From Armillaria gallica (Eukaryota > Basidiomycota > Agaricomycetes > Agaricales > Physalacriaceae): a DNA stretch of 64,000 nt. The position numbers were made by a program, and so were the translations under genes. Shown in pieces: positions 51,448 through 62,890 of this stretch. The stretch covers positions 7,626,001 through 7,690,000 of the forward strand of contig JBANDB010000003.1 in the NCBI GenBank assembly GCA_037576215.1, given 5' to 3'. The notes under the pieces were generated by a model that was not told the origin of the DNA, made no database searches, and worked only from the letters and a program-made list of their open reading frames with translations. The number at the start of each line of letters is the position of its first letter. Within the stretch, counting starts at the first letter, position 1.

Positions 51448-52441
51448 ATGTCCAGTGGCTGGAATCTCTTTGTTCAAGCCGAGACGTTTTATGCTCAAAA
51501 CGATATCGACAAGACCTTCGAGTACTACCAGAAAGCTATCAAAAAGATCGTCAAGGATGAAAACATCACGGCGCAGATGCCTATACCTAGCGGCTCGCTG
51601 CCTGATAACACCTTTCCAACGGAGACATTAGGTGCAGCATGGAGGAACTTTATTGGATTCTTCAAAGACCCTGCTGTAGGGAAAACCAAAGGTACGTCAT
51701 TGAATCTTTCAGATCCTACGGTCCCGTCTCAACGGCATTGAGCAGAAAATTCGCCCGACGCATACAAACTTCTCTATAGTTACCGTCCAAATTCCAACAG
51801 CGAGCACCCCCGTTTCCGCACTGACAAAGCCAAGCTCTACCTGAAGGGCATGCAAATCACTGCCGGTCTGACGCTCGGGTTGCTTGCTTGGGATGGGAAG
51901 GATAGGCCCGCCGCCATGAAGCGCTACCGTGAAGCTCTAGACCTTGCTGCCACCCATCCACCTTACTGTGACATCGCAAACGCACTTGAACCTTGGGATC
52001 GGTTCATCTGTAAAGACGTGGAGGCGGCGCGAGACAACCTCGCAATCCTGTTTAAGAACGATCACGAGAACGCTCAGCTGCTGAAGATGTTCGGTATTGA
52101 GGGTGGGGATACGAGGAAGGAGGTATTGGGCAGTATAGGATACGTTCGGTATGAGGCGGATGGAAAGGTCACGTTTGAGAGGAACGTGGTGATCGCTTCG
52201 GATGCGTGTGCAGCGTGTGAGAAGCGGGATATGAAGTTGCAAAAGTGTAGCCGCTGCAAGAAAGTTTCTTGTAAGGCATATTTATTAATAGTTCACTCTC
52301 GTCTAATTTTCGTTTTTCTTAATTCAGATTGTGGACCCGGATGCCAGAGGGCGCATTGGAAGTGAGTTCGACTATTTCTAGTCTTGTTTCTCGCTTTGAA
52401 TGACTATCAGGAAACATAAGCCGGTCTGCGTTTCTACTTAA
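51448..52441 (+). CDS. MYND-type zinc-finger protein with a helical (TPR-like) N-terminal region, 277 aa
   Basis: Four exons (51448..51691, 51746..52270, 52328..52361, 52411..52441) give 277 residues. The N-terminal part (SSGWNLFVQAETFYAQNDID and the later RPAAMKRYREALDLAATHPP) has the alternating small/large pattern of tetratricopeptide-like helices. The C-terminal MYND finger is complete: CAACEKRDMKLQKCSRCKK, then YCGPGCQRAHWKKHKPVC, i.e. C-x2-C, C-x2-C, Y-C-x3-C, H-x3-C, binding two zinc ions. MYND fingers bind short proline-containing peptides; the target is unknown. The last zinc ligands sit on two tiny exons of 34 and 31 bases. It belongs to the large, mostly uncharacterised Agaricomycete MYND family. 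Confidence 0.85.
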
Positions 52442-54598
52442 GCTAGTAGGACCTGAAATCGTCCTTGTAACTTCAATTCGTAACGACGCTTTTTTGTTAC
52501 CTTGGTTCATCAGCATGGTCTCTGCATCGACAATCTCAGAATTCAAATAATGGCGCGTTGCTCGCAAGGACCTTGAGGGCGATGAAATTGATAGCACGCT
52601 TCGTTTCTCCTTGTCAGCGTTCGCGATGAATCTGACATTGACTGTAGTCATCGCAGCCAATGTCTGCCTCCAGATAACAACTTAAAGTGTAAGCTTCGAC
52701 ACGTGTAAATAAATATTCTAGCAGTTTTCGTAAGAATCCCCATTTTGGTACTGTAATATTGGAGAACTGACATCACCAAAACGTCATTGCGGTACAACGT
52801 CATTCATTTAATTTATCCTCTTTCATTCGACTTTCAACCACGACGACCATGAGCGACGAGTTCGGACGAGCACATTTCAAAGATTCCCTCGTTGATGACT
52901 GTGGATCACTTCTTTGAACCTCGTGGATACCATCGTTAATCTTACAATTAGCTGCTACCATTGACCGTTCAACAAATAATTACCCTCCCGACGGAGACAG
53001 TATGCTGTTCCCGCCTTTTTTAATGTGGACCCATTTTTGACTTGTTCCCTACAGCGACGTCTTCAGGAGGATGGGGAGGTCCTCCTGAAGGCGTGTGGGG
53101 AAATAAAGCTCAGAGATGCAGCACTGAGACCAGAAGTGCAGATACAAAGCACAGCGGCAAAAATACAGGGCTTATCGACCAGTCTGTGAACGGGTCGAAT
53201 CTGAAAGGCCAGATCCAGGATGCCAAACAAGGGGCGGACAAGTCTTGAACTGAGCGCATTATTTAAATTTTCATCCATGATCCAGGGATATGGACCATCG
53301 TGTTTACTGTAATCCAATTCTACCGTTGAGAGCACGGACCAACCGAGTAGCTTGATAAAGCCGAAGCGCTTTTTGTGGCGGTGTGGGTAGCCCTTTCAAA
53401 CTCCGATCACCGAAAGCTCCCTTATTCTCATCATCTGCTGTGGCTTTGGTCGACGCGTTGGACGCGTTTTTTTCTGTTCGGATTACTCTAGAGGCCGTTT
53501 GTCAAACAATTCGTGCGTGGTGGACTCGATATTAACCCCAGAAACTCTTAGAGAGGCACTTGTGCATAAATGCTGCAGTGCCACCAGAGACGCTATGATG
53601 GCGAACGTCTGCCAGAGCTCTCCCGCCTTCTCAGCTCGCAACGAGCAATTGACGGCATCCTATATATTTCTGATAAGCATGACATTGCGAGACTAAAATT
53701 AGAGAACTAGTCATTTATTAATCATCGTGCTAACTTCATCAGTATGTCGGACTAATGGGATTCTTCGTTAACGGTATTCGCCTCTGCCATCGGGACCAGG
53801 ACAGAAGACTCTCAGAAAGCTTCGTCCTCTGTGGTTCTAGTCCACCTGGGTGCGGATGGTGTCCAGTATTATAAAGAATGTTATCAGGATTGCCTCTTAT
53901 ATCTCTCACTTCTTGGTCTTCTTGACAGCAGACAGATCTGGATCAAGACAGCCGTCCTTGCAGATAGGTATGCAAGTCGTAAAACTGCCTATATCCGCTG
54001 TCATGGAACTAACGCTATAATAGTATAGACGTAACCCCGTCTCAAAAAGCGGCGTCAACGTGTTTCGCGAGTACATTTCATGCCCTCAAAATTTTTAAAA
54101 CTTTTGGTCACCTAGCGATTCGACGGTGAGTAAACAATATCGAAGTCTGCCATTCCGCCAGCTTGATCCCCGTCACACCTGACTTGATTCGCCATTAAAA
54201 ACAGTTGGCCTCGATAATACCCGCGATCCTTGTCAATCACTTAAATACCCTACGGTTGCAGCCAGAATGACTCATTCTACCCTTGCTCTTCTTTGTTAGA
54301 GCCTACGATTCCGACTGGATATTAGTATCTGACCTGAAACTACTGGATTCGCGCAGAGGTTCGTGTCAGAAAGATAGTATCTACTACAAACCCACTCACG
54401 CGGCTGTATTCTGGCAGGCTCACAGTTGCTTTGGTATTTTGGCCTTATCTTTCCCGACCAGCTATCTAGCTGTGCTGTTCTGTAAATCATGTACGTCACT
54501 GCGGTATTATTGCAGTGCTTATAATTCAAAAATTCTCTAGGATATCTGTCACGAATGGTTCAGCTGGTGATTCAGACATCGTCGTTCTCGCGACAGAC
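52442..54598. other. Intergenic, 2.2 kb, with a possible small gene
   Basis: An ATG near 52849 (MSDEFGRAHFKDSLVDD) and a plus frame 53054..53248 (SSGGWGGPPEGVWGN... GQIQDAKQGADKS, TGA at 53246) could be exons of a small hydrophilic protein, but I could not fix the splice. Within it, CTTCAGGAGGA and TCCTCCTGAAG form an 11-bp inverted repeat with an 8-base loop (about 53060-53089). The rest shows nothing. Confidence 0.3.
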
Positions 54599-56061
54599 AT
54601 GAAGTCATCTCCAATTGAATCCCTTGCTCCAAAACTCCTCTTGGATATTTTTAAAGAGGTATTATCCGGTCCATACGTCGTAAACAGACTCGACTCGCCA
54701 CCCTGGGTCTTGACGTTTGTAAACAAAAAATGGAGAGCCGTCGCACAATCCTGCTCCAGTCTCTGGTCCACCTTCATCGTCGATGTTTCCCCCAACAAAT
54801 CCTTCGACCCTCGACTCCTCGAGTTGACGATCAGCCTCACGGGTACGAATCCACTCGATGTATACTGGCAATCCCAGGGCAGATTCCAAGACGTCTCCGG
54901 TCCCAACTCGCAGTTCCTCACCCTATTTCAAACATTCCTGCAAGCCTCCGCCCGTTGGCGCTCCGTTTCATTCGAATTTCATTCCAGCTTTTTAAATTCC
55001 CTCATCCCGCTGTCATCCCATCTCAATTCTCTTGAGGAGATGAATATCTCTCTTTCGGATAATCACGTACGCGACCCCTTATCCGACCCCGAATATTACG
55101 AGATCGACGGCACGAATCTGTCCGTTATGCTCTGTAGCGCACCGCAGTTGCGGCGTTTCATCCAGTGGGGCGGTCCACCCCTCCTTCCAATATTTGAACA
55201 CCTCACTGAGTATTCTTTACAATACGACGTAGCGTGCGGCTTGCACGTGCTAGCATTTCTGCGCAAGATAATCATAGTATCCTGCAGGTTGGAGGAGCTG
55301 ACGATCCGGAGGAACGCATTTCTCCCTAATGAATCTCTTCCTCAAAGCAATGTTCATCCCGTTGTCACGCACACTGCCCTACGTCGGTTGGATACCGATG
55401 ATCCTGTCATCATAATGGCCTCCAACCTTTCTCAGCTCGAGGTACTGAAGATTCAATTCAACAATATCGCATTCAGCATGCCTGGCATCATCCCGACAAT
55501 TGGTCGTTCTCATACTACTCTCACATCCATCAACATATCTGCGATCCACTTATTCCAATTTTACACAGACGAATTAATCGCAGCCATCCATTCCTGTCCC
55601 AACGTCTGTTTTATCAATTTGAAAGACCAGCCAGATGTCATTGTTTCGATGCCGGGCCGGAGCTTTTACCAGACGTGGAAACGGACGGAGTTGTCGCAGT
55701 TCTGCGATCATTCATTCCGAGCCGCGATGGTGCTGTCCCTTGCCCTCGCTTGAAGATGCTCAACCTAGAAGTCCACAGTTACCCGTGCGTGGAGAGCAAT
55801 CTCATAGCGATCAGGAAAAGCCAACTAGCAGGCGCCACTTTATCGATGATCCAGGGTCGACGAACCCTATCTTCGACCATCAAGCAAGTCGAAGTCACGA
55901 TGATATATAGAGACGGGTGGCCCGTGGACCTTATAGAGACGTATGAGAGCCTGGACTCTGTTTTGACCGATTATGGGCCTGTCACCAGGGCCGATCTGCA
56001 AACTTGGAAGTCAAGCGGCTTGTCGCTCGAGTTCAGGTGGCATCGTGAGTACATAAATTGA
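54599..56061 (+). CDS. F-box-like/LRR protein, probable frameshift near 55650
   Basis: From ATG 54599 the frame reads SSPIESLAPKLLLDIFKEVL, an F-box start, then PPWVLTFVNKKWRAVAQSCS and SLWSTFIVDVSP, the typical second half in Agaricomycetes. LRR-like units follow (LEEMNISLSDNH, LEELTIRRNAF, LSQLEVLKIQFNN, LTSINISAIHLF, CPNVCFINLKD). This frame stops at 55753. The expected C-terminal part is open in another frame from about 55660: DVETDGVVAVLRSFIPSRDG then CPRLKMLNLEVHSYPCVESN and SLEFRWHREYIN, stop at 56061. No GT-AG intron joins the two. The simplest reading is a single-base indel between about 55640 and 55675. The gene is therefore either recently broken or carries a sequencing error. Confidence 0.72.
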
Positions 56062-56526
56062 TCGCTTGGTTCGTGATTGCTGATCGTGGTCTGTACTCGT
56101 TTAGGCACCTTGTACACAAATTGATGGACTTGATTTCGGTCAACACGTTCGTTTGACGACGAACATTTTAATTGTAGGCACCTTTCCTCTCTTTTGCTTT
56201 AGACGCAACGAATTGTGGTAAACATATTCCATGGACGTTTCTCCCTCTCTATCTTCCTCTTCTCATGTTCTATGGTTTTATGTATGCGATGAACGCCGAT
56301 GATGGACTTATTCATCGAACTTTTTCTCTATCCTCTTCGATTTGATGGATGTGACTGCTGAAATAGATCTTCCAAGTGTTTCCTAAAGATGCTATGTTTT
56401 GCGATACTTATCATTACGGCACTTACAATGATATCGGATGCTGAAGAACGGGCATACTGATGATTTAGTGTAGAAATCAGAACACTAGTCTGTAATATTA
56501 GCATTGGAAGTTCCTCAGCTCCAGTT
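56062..56526. other. Convergent 3' spacer
   Basis: The 465 bases between the F-box gene (+) and the MYND gene (-) hold no gene and are pyrimidine-rich, as usual for 3' flanks. Confidence 0.4.
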
Positions 56527-57879
56527 CTAGCCTGCTGGATATGCTGTGAGCGGCGAGAATTCTGCAGGGCCGTGGGGGATACTCACATAAACAATATCAT
56601 GGCCTTTTCTCACTAGGTCTTCCATCAACGTCTTTCGTTCCGCCGGCGTGTTACAGCTGCCACAACCGTGGCACATGACTGGGAACGAAATGAGAAACCG
56701 GCGAAAGTCACCAGGACGCTGACGACGACGGCGACGATGATCTGAGCTCGTGCAGAGGCCTATGAAAATGTTCCCTACCCTTGGAACACACATTTACGCC
56801 GACCATCGCGTCCATTGAATGCATCACAGTCCGGTGAGCAAAGACTCCTTCCATTGAGCGTAATCCATGGCTATTACAAGGAAGGAAGGTTTTTGAGCCC
56901 ACGTCAGATTGCCTGCCTGTTATCAAAGACGTGAATCATTAACAGGAATATGGACAAATGTAGGCTGTGCCCACCAGTACGACGTTCCCGGATCACGTTA
57001 TATTCCTCCCTATGGTTCTTGTCCCGTGTCTCGGTTTGGCACTCGACAGAGCAGTAAACGTCATTAAGACAATGAGAGCAACGCTTTGAGGGTGTGGGAC
57101 TACGACGTCCACCAGAACGCTGTGATATTATGTCATAAAAGTTTGACACAACCTCACCACAGATAAATCTCCCATGGGACCTTCGTACATCATGGCCCTA
57201 TTTTAACCGGTCGTGATTCTCCCTTGGTCTCTTGAATTCTTGAAAGCAGATACGAAAGGAACTAACATGCTCAGTCGTATCCATTTGTACCGCCCGACTC
57301 ATAGCATCATAGCCCTAGCAACACGGCGGAGTATGGAACGGTGAGTGTGATATCCAGCGATCACATCCAAGCAATACGAGACGACAGTCTCGATGGCGTG
57401 GGACGGCCAGGTTTGCTCAGTAAGGCTCGCAAAGGATGACCTATTGGACGATATCAGCCTCGACCGCTTCAGTGATGACCTAAATGTCACTCTGGTACAC
57501 ACCCTGAAAGTACAGAACGATCGTGACGACGCACACTACGACACCGTATGGGTCATGGGGATTGAATTTGAGTTTGCGCGATGTGAGCCGTTCTAAGACA
57601 TAAACTAGACAGCGAACGAAGCCATGCACGAGGGGAGTCGCTCTTAGGGTATTGCTGCAGATAATACAGGCCCTGAAGACCCCCGCGTAATTTTTTGAGT
57701 TCCGCTTCATGGATCAGTATCTCTTGAGCGAGTTCAACGACACTGGTGAGGCCTCCGGATGCCGAAGGTACCGAATCCAAGTTTAGCGACGTAATAAATA
57801 GAGCAGCATTCTGATTATGAGGTGAGAAAATAGAGACACGAAGACAGGACATTTCCTTGGATGCGGAAATGGAGGTCAC
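56527..57879 (-). CDS. MYND-type zinc-finger protein, exon joins incomplete
   Basis: Minus-strand exons run in order: from ATG 57879 MTSISASKEMSCLRVSIFSP, SVVELAQEILIHEAELKKLR; then CIICSNTLRATPLVHGFVRC, KLKFNPHDPYGVVVCVVTIV; then SFASLTEQTWPSHAIETVVS, GYHTHRSILRRVARAM; then RCSHCLNDVYCSVECQ followed by KNHREEYNVI. The end is CHGCGSCNTPAERKTLMEDL with a stop at 56527. The Y-C-x3-C half of a MYND finger is clear. The first C-x2-C pair was not located and the last ligand, normally Cys, reads Tyr (HREEY). The exon order and hydrophobic middle fit the long Agaricomycete MYND proteins of unknown role. With the missing or changed ligands, the finger may not bind two zinc ions. Exact splice sites are not settled. 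Confidence 0.55.
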
Positions 57880-58885
57880 GAGTAATTTGACGAGGGCAAG
57901 GACCGTCTGGCCACTGGAAGATCGTTGTGACCGTTCCTCCCGTTACTTGGAGGAGAAGAAATTTTTATTAGGGACGCAGGACCGGAACGAAAGATCTAGA
58001 AGGGAGTTTAGAGGGATCTGTTTTGACAATGTCACAGATTCTTCGAAAGTTGAAACGTTGACGACGCAGCCATTCGATGCCTCGGCCTAGTAACTGAATT
58101 ATTAAGCACCTACTTGGGGCATAGAATATTTAGGCACAACTTCATTCTCTTCATCGCAGGTCTATTTAGAGCGGTCAAAGACGTCGAGTCGGTTGTACAA
58201 TGCACAACTGCCACGAGGAGGTGCTCTTCACCTATCCAGACATGTTTCGGTGTGAATTGGATTTGGGGTAGATTAGAGGATGCTAGAAGCGAGGGCTTTG
58301 TACCCTAATGCAAAACCCTTAGGCGACGTAAGGTCTAAGGGGGTAAAGGGCAAGTAAAGGGTGATGCTTGCGTACCCTCGGGCCGGTCCGACCGCCTTAT
58401 AAATTCACATGGCTTGCCACGTGTGGTCCCGGCCATTCCTTATTGGGACCTGTGCCGGTAACAACACCAATACATACCAACACCACCACCACTCGCAAGG
58501 CTCAGATAACAAATCGAGTCTGATTCATGGTGAGTATTTGGCTCTCTTTGAGGAAAGCACTGAGCCATTGTAGGTAATAAGCCGTCTGTGAACGGCATAT
58601 CTACTCGGTACTAGTACCCCAGTCCCCGCGTTGGAACTTGGGCCTATCTAAACGAGTCAGTGGTTGCATGCAGGCTACGAACGAGTGGGCCATGAATGTA
58701 AACATCTGAGATCTGAATCCATTTATATTGGGTGCCGAGCAATACGCCGCTATTAGCTCGCCGTATTACGATCTGCGACGAGTCACTAAACGTGCGTCTC
58801 GGAGGATTCTCTTGGCACATCAACGCCGTTTCCATCAGGAGGTTCGTTTAACTTCTTGACTTCAAACTTCGACAAGGGCCTAGCA
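57880..58885. other. Spacer upstream of the GH79 gene
   Basis: No gene is supported. It contains a TATAAAT at 58398 and, 129 bases further, ATGGTGAGTATT at 58525-58536, which looks like an ATG-only exon followed by a donor. No continuing frame was found. Confidence 0.35.
58398..58404 (+). promoter_or_regulatory. TATAAAT, possible core promoter
   Basis: It lies about 490 bases before the GH79 ATG, too far unless there is a long or spliced leader. It may belong to a lost small gene. Confidence 0.25.
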
Positions 58886-60884
58886 ATGCAGGCTCTCCTA
58901 CTCTCGTTAATCTTTCTTTTGTCGACATTCGGCTTCTCGCACTGCGAACCTTTGAATGTAACGTTTCCGGAGCAAACGCCGAATGGCACAACGAGTGCCG
59001 TTGCCGACAATTTTCTGGGAATCTCGTTCGAATTGAGCTCGTTTGATACACTGTGTGAGTACGCGGTTTTCAACATTCTAGGTGCTTTTGGTTGAGTTTG
59101 GACATGTAGGGGGCTCTACTGTGGATACGATACCAGACGCAATGGTCAACTATCTGCACAACATCAATGTTCGCACGAGCGCACCTCTTCGGATCCGCGT
59201 TGGTGGGAACGGGATGGATGGGTATGTACATTAGTGTTCCCTTTCTGATCTTTTGGTGATAGACATCTTCGCAGGTCGACATACGTCGGATCAAGCATCA
59301 CTAAGATGCTCGAACTGACGGATCCGGATGCCTACTTCAATGATATCCCGGTCAATTTTAGTCGCGTACTGTTTGACATCATGAATGCAATGTACGACGA
59401 GGTCGAGCCGATGCAGTTTATCATTGGCCTGAGTATGCGAGATCCAGCCAACGACCAAAACGTGCTGGAACTAGCTAAAGATGCGAGAGAGCTTTTGGGA
59501 GACAGGTTAGATGCGATGCTGCTAGGAAATGTGAGGGATATCCATTTTTGTATCCGCTTCACTGACTATTGAAACAAGGAACCGGATTTGTATGCTGGAC
59601 ATGGCACGAGGACAGACTACAGCCTAACGACCTACGTTAGTCTCTTTCCTCATCTATGAAATCTCAATAATGCATGGTATTATAGATCTCGGAATTAGGT
59701 CACGTCATTGGGGATATGGAAGAGCAGGGCATTATTAATGACACCGTACTTGGCGGTCCTACAATCTGCTGCGCGCAGTGGTACGCCTGTGACTTTTTCA
59801 TACCCCGGAAAGGCTCATTTGCCTCGCAGGTCATTATCCGATGTTATACAAGCAGGTCTCGACCAATATCCTTACAAGTACTACACGTGGGTTACTCCGC
59901 TTCATAACCCGCCACCATTATGTTTCTGATGAAATGTTGCAGCGTACAACATTACCCGAATCATGCTTGCCAAGGTCCGAATGAGGGCAATACTAACGTC
60001 ACGTACTATCTTTCACACATGGAAGGTGTGCTGCTTGCCTCATTATCGACCGACAGCTGATTTGCGTTTCAGTTGGTCCCTACCTAGACTGGAACTCGGA
60101 TGGCATCGCTCTTGCCAAGGAGGACGGCATTCCCGTTCTTCTTACGGAATACAATACAGTCTCTTGCGGCGGCACCAACATCTCTTCCACCTTTGCTGCA
60201 GCCCTTTGGCTGATTGACGCTGGTCTCAAAAGCGCTGAGCGGGGATTCTCAGGAGCCTACATTCACACGCGAGAGGCCGGAGTTCAGTATAATCTCTTTG
60301 ATCCACCTACCTCGACTTCGTCCGGGTGGATCACGGGAGCGCCATATTACGCAGCACTCTTCCTAGCGGAGACTTTCAGCGCCAGCGGGAATATCATCGT
60401 TGACTTGAACCTCAACGACTCCCTACACAATCCAAGGGCGACATCGGCTGCATATGGGGTATACGATGCCGGGTCAACACGAGGGAAGATCGTGCTCCTC
60501 AATCTGAGCGAACAGGGTGACGAACAGGTCTATATTATCCCAGCCAATATAACGACCGCTCTGCATTACCGCTTGCTCCTCGCGCCGTCCGTCTTAGAAA
60601 CGAGTAACATCTCATGGGCTAGCCAGACAGTGGGAGGTTTAGGCCAGTTGGTCGGGAACCAGGATACATTTTATCTTGATTGTATCGACGGGTGCATTGT
60701 GAACCTTCCAGGCGCTGGGGCTGCCTTAGTCATACTGGGAGAACCAGATGACGGTGATAGCTTTTACTACGGGAATTCCACGGTTAAGGGGTTTGAGAGT
60801 ATGAACAGGTCGATGAAGCTTGGATTAGATATGCTAACGGTGCTGTTGACGATACTGATACACGTGCTTGTAACTCAAACGTAA
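58886..60884 (+). CDS. Secreted glycoside hydrolase family 79-like (beta-glucuronidase type)
   Basis: The spliced frame is open from the signal peptide MQALLLSLIFLLSTFGFSHC to the TAA at 60884, about 530 residues over some nine exons. The (beta/alpha)8 domain shows NFLGISFELSSFDTLWG at the start, then RIRVGGNGMDGSTYVG and QFIIGLSMRDPANDQNVLEL. GNEPDLYAGHGTRTDYSL carries the likely acid/base Glu (the N-E-P motif, split by an intron), and PVLLTEYNTVSCGG carries the likely nucleophile Glu. The C-terminal beta-sandwich (GH79C) follows: GAPYYAALFLAETFSASGNI, TSAAYGVYDAGSTRGKIVLL and NLPGAGAALVILGEP. Basidiomycete members remove glucuronic acid from arabinogalactan-type glycans; that substrate is inferred. 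The last 20 residues (LGLDMLTVLLTILIHVLVTQT) are hydrophobic and could be a GPI-anchor signal, which would hold the enzyme at the cell surface. Confidence 0.88.
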
Positions 60885-61120
60885 TGTAGCCAGGATTTGT
60901 CGAGCAAAGGATACCCCAATCTGGCTGTTGTGATTCTGATTTCCATCTTTGTTGAGCCAGTGCCGGCGTGCGAAGCGGCGTTTTAAAGGCGGCGGGCTTT
61001 ACAGCTCAGCCACCGTGACTCACCTTAGCTACGCGTCCGAGTCTGTGGTACACTATCATCTTGCGGTGAGTACGAAGATACATTTCATGTAGGCTCTACT
61101 GACAGCACTCTTCTGAAGAC
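60885..61120. other. Spacer between GH79 and F-box genes
   Basis: Short same-strand spacer of 236 bases. Nothing recognised beyond 3' and 5' flanks. Confidence 0.4.
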
Positions 61121-62740
61121 ATGTCCGTTCCGTCATCATCATCATCGGATGAAGACTCGGCAAAAGCTCGTCTGACGCGTGTTGAAGCCGAAATTACTTC
61201 CTTGACCCAGAAGCTTGCCACACTGACGTCTGAACGTGATGAACTTCGACGGTCTGAGGCCAATACATTGCTTGAAGTTCCCAAACTTCCTGCCGACCCA
61301 GCTGACACTAGGACTACTACTATCTGTAGTCTTCCACCGGAACTGCTACAGGAAATTTTCTATCTTTGCTTGCGGAGGCACCCTGTCATGGATGCTGCAG
61401 AGCCACCGCTGCTACTCGGGAGGGTCTGCAGTACCTGGCGGACTGTATCATTACAAACCCCCGAGCTGTTGTCGTCCTTACATCTTGTGATTCCCCGGTC
61501 AATCCCACATCCCGACTCGCAACCTGAGCTGTACGAACAGATGCGCACCGGCTTTGAGTATTGGCTGGAGCATCTGGGAAATCTCCCACTAAATCTCTCC
61601 CTCCGCTCTGAAGAAAGACGTGAGGATGAGTCGCAGATGGTGTATTATCAGGTTCAATGGGTATTCGAGAAATCGAGGACTAGATGGAAACATCTCGCAG
61701 TTCACCTTCCCTCATTTTCGCTGAGCGTATTCTTCGACCTTCCAGCTGATCAACAATATGATCTTCTCGAGTCGATAGAGTTGGGCACGTCTGACTATCA
61801 TACGCCATTTCAGTTCGAGCACATCGACTTTCCCTTTCTTTCCACTGCGAACACACCAAATCTTCGTAGAATTTCCTTTGATTCGTTCTCACCGGACCTT
61901 CGAAAGGGCGCCTTCCCAGAACTCCTCCAGAATATCACGAGTCTTACTCTTCAGCGATGCGAACACTGGGATATAAACACCCCTGAGATGCTCGTCATCC
62001 TCGGTGCATGCACCAATCTCGTCCACTGTCGCATCTCTACCTCTGAAAGATTTCACCCAGACGCTCAGGACCCTGTAGTCTTTGTGATAGCGCATCTTGC
62101 TCACCTCAAATCGTTAAGAATCGAAGTATGCGCGTTCCGTGGTACACTTGAGACAGCCCCAACTTTCCTTAACCTACCCGACTTCTTCACGTACGTCGCA
62201 GCTCCCGTCCTCGAAACGCTAGATGTCGATGGCCTCCACCATGAGGCTACTGCTGATGACGCTTCCCTCATCGCACTGCGTGGGTTCATCACACGTTGCT
62301 CTCACACGCTGAGGAAACTCAAGCTCCGGTCATATCTATCCATCAACTCGACAGAGGTCCTTATTTCCTGTCTAGACCTCCTCCCTTCGCTCGCGGAGCT
62401 CAGGATAAAGGATTTTGACCACCCATGGAATGAGGGCCACCATTTACGATCCCCCGTGGTCACGGACACTCTCCTCGAAGCGCTCACCAGCGGCGAGCTG
62501 TGTCCAAGTTTGGAGAAGCTAAAACTTGACGACAATTTTGGTTTTGAGGAGGAGACATTGGAGCGGTTGTTGGTGACGAGGTTTACTGATCCAGGGGAGG
62601 GCGTTGTCCCGTTGAAATGTTGTACGATTTCGACGTATCGAGATTTGGGTCCGGTGATCAGAGGTATTGGGGGTGTGAAGATTAACAAGAGGTCGATGTA
62701 TGCAAATCAAAAGTGGTCGGGGAGGCCTTGGTCTGATTGA
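61121..62740 (+). CDS. F-box protein with N-terminal coiled coil, 539 aa, single exon
   Basis: One uninterrupted frame of 539 codons. A serine/acidic N-terminus (MSVPSSSSSDEDS) leads into a coiled coil (about residues 13-47: RLTRVEAEITSLTQKLATLT, SERDELRRSE). The F-box begins at about residue 68: ICSLPPELLQEIFYLCLRRH, then LLLGRVCSTWRTVSLQTPEL. The layout 'coiled coil, F-box, LRR-like tail' is the most common F-box design in Agaricomycetes. Irregular LRR units follow (LRRISFDSFSPDLR, ITSLTLQRCEHWDINT, LKSLRIEVCAFRGT, LRKLKLRSYLSINS, LAELRIKDFDHPW, LEKLKLDDNFGFEE). It should link a target to the SCF ubiquitin ligase through Skp1. The lack of introns is unusual next to the intron-rich neighbours. 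It looks intact. Confidence 0.88.
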   Translation: MSVPSSSSSDEDSAKARLTRVEAEITSLTQKLATLTSERDELRRSEANTLLEVPKLPADPADTRTTTICSLPPELLQEIFYLCLRRHPVMDAAEPPLLLGRVCSTWRTVSLQTPELLSSLHLVIPRSIPHPDSQPELYEQMRTGFEYWLEHLGNLPLNLSLRSEERREDESQMVYYQVQWVFEKSRTRWKHLAVHLPSFSLSVFFDLPADQQYDLLESIELGTSDYHTPFQFEHIDFPFLSTANTPNLRRISFDSFSPDLRKGAFPELLQNITSLTLQRCEHWDINTPEMLVILGACTNLVHCRISTSERFHPDAQDPVVFVIAHLAHLKSLRIEVCAFRGTLETAPTFLNLPDFFTYVAAPVLETLDVDGLHHEATADDASLIALRGFITRCSHTLRKLKLRSYLSINSTEVLISCLDLLPSLAELRIKDFDHPWNEGHHLRSPVVTDTLLEALTSGELCPSLEKLKLDDNFGFEEETLERLLVTRFTDPGEGVVPLKCCTISTYRDLGPVIRGIGGVKINKRSMYANQKWSGRPWSD

Positions 62741-62824
62741 ATTGAAGGACGTGACATATCAATGTACGTTTGCAGCTGTGACTCTTTAACTTATATTTAC
62801 CTTTCTTGTAGTAATGTTAGGTAT

Positions 62825-62890
62825 TCCGATGGTGCAGTGGTCTCCTGTACGAGTAGCTCTCGTGGTTGGGTTCGATTCCCAGCATTGGCG
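62825..62890 (+). ncRNA. tRNA-like sequence with Pol III A and B boxes (tRNA relic or SINE head)
   Basis: TGGTGCAGTGG (62830..62840) fits the A-box and GGTTCGATTCC (62869..62879) fits the B-box of tRNA genes perfectly. TCCGATG (62825..) can pair six of seven bases with CATTGGC (62883..62889), as in an acceptor stem. GCAG/CTGT and ACGA/TCGT could be D and anticodon stems with loop GTAGCTC (AGC, Ala-like). However, the whole is only about 65 bases and the variable loop is too short, so it is not a normal tRNA. Confidence 0.4.

Noticed and set aside
58525..58540. ATG-only first exon (ATG|GTGAGT) of an unseen gene
   Set aside because: No acceptor downstream continues into an open conserved frame.
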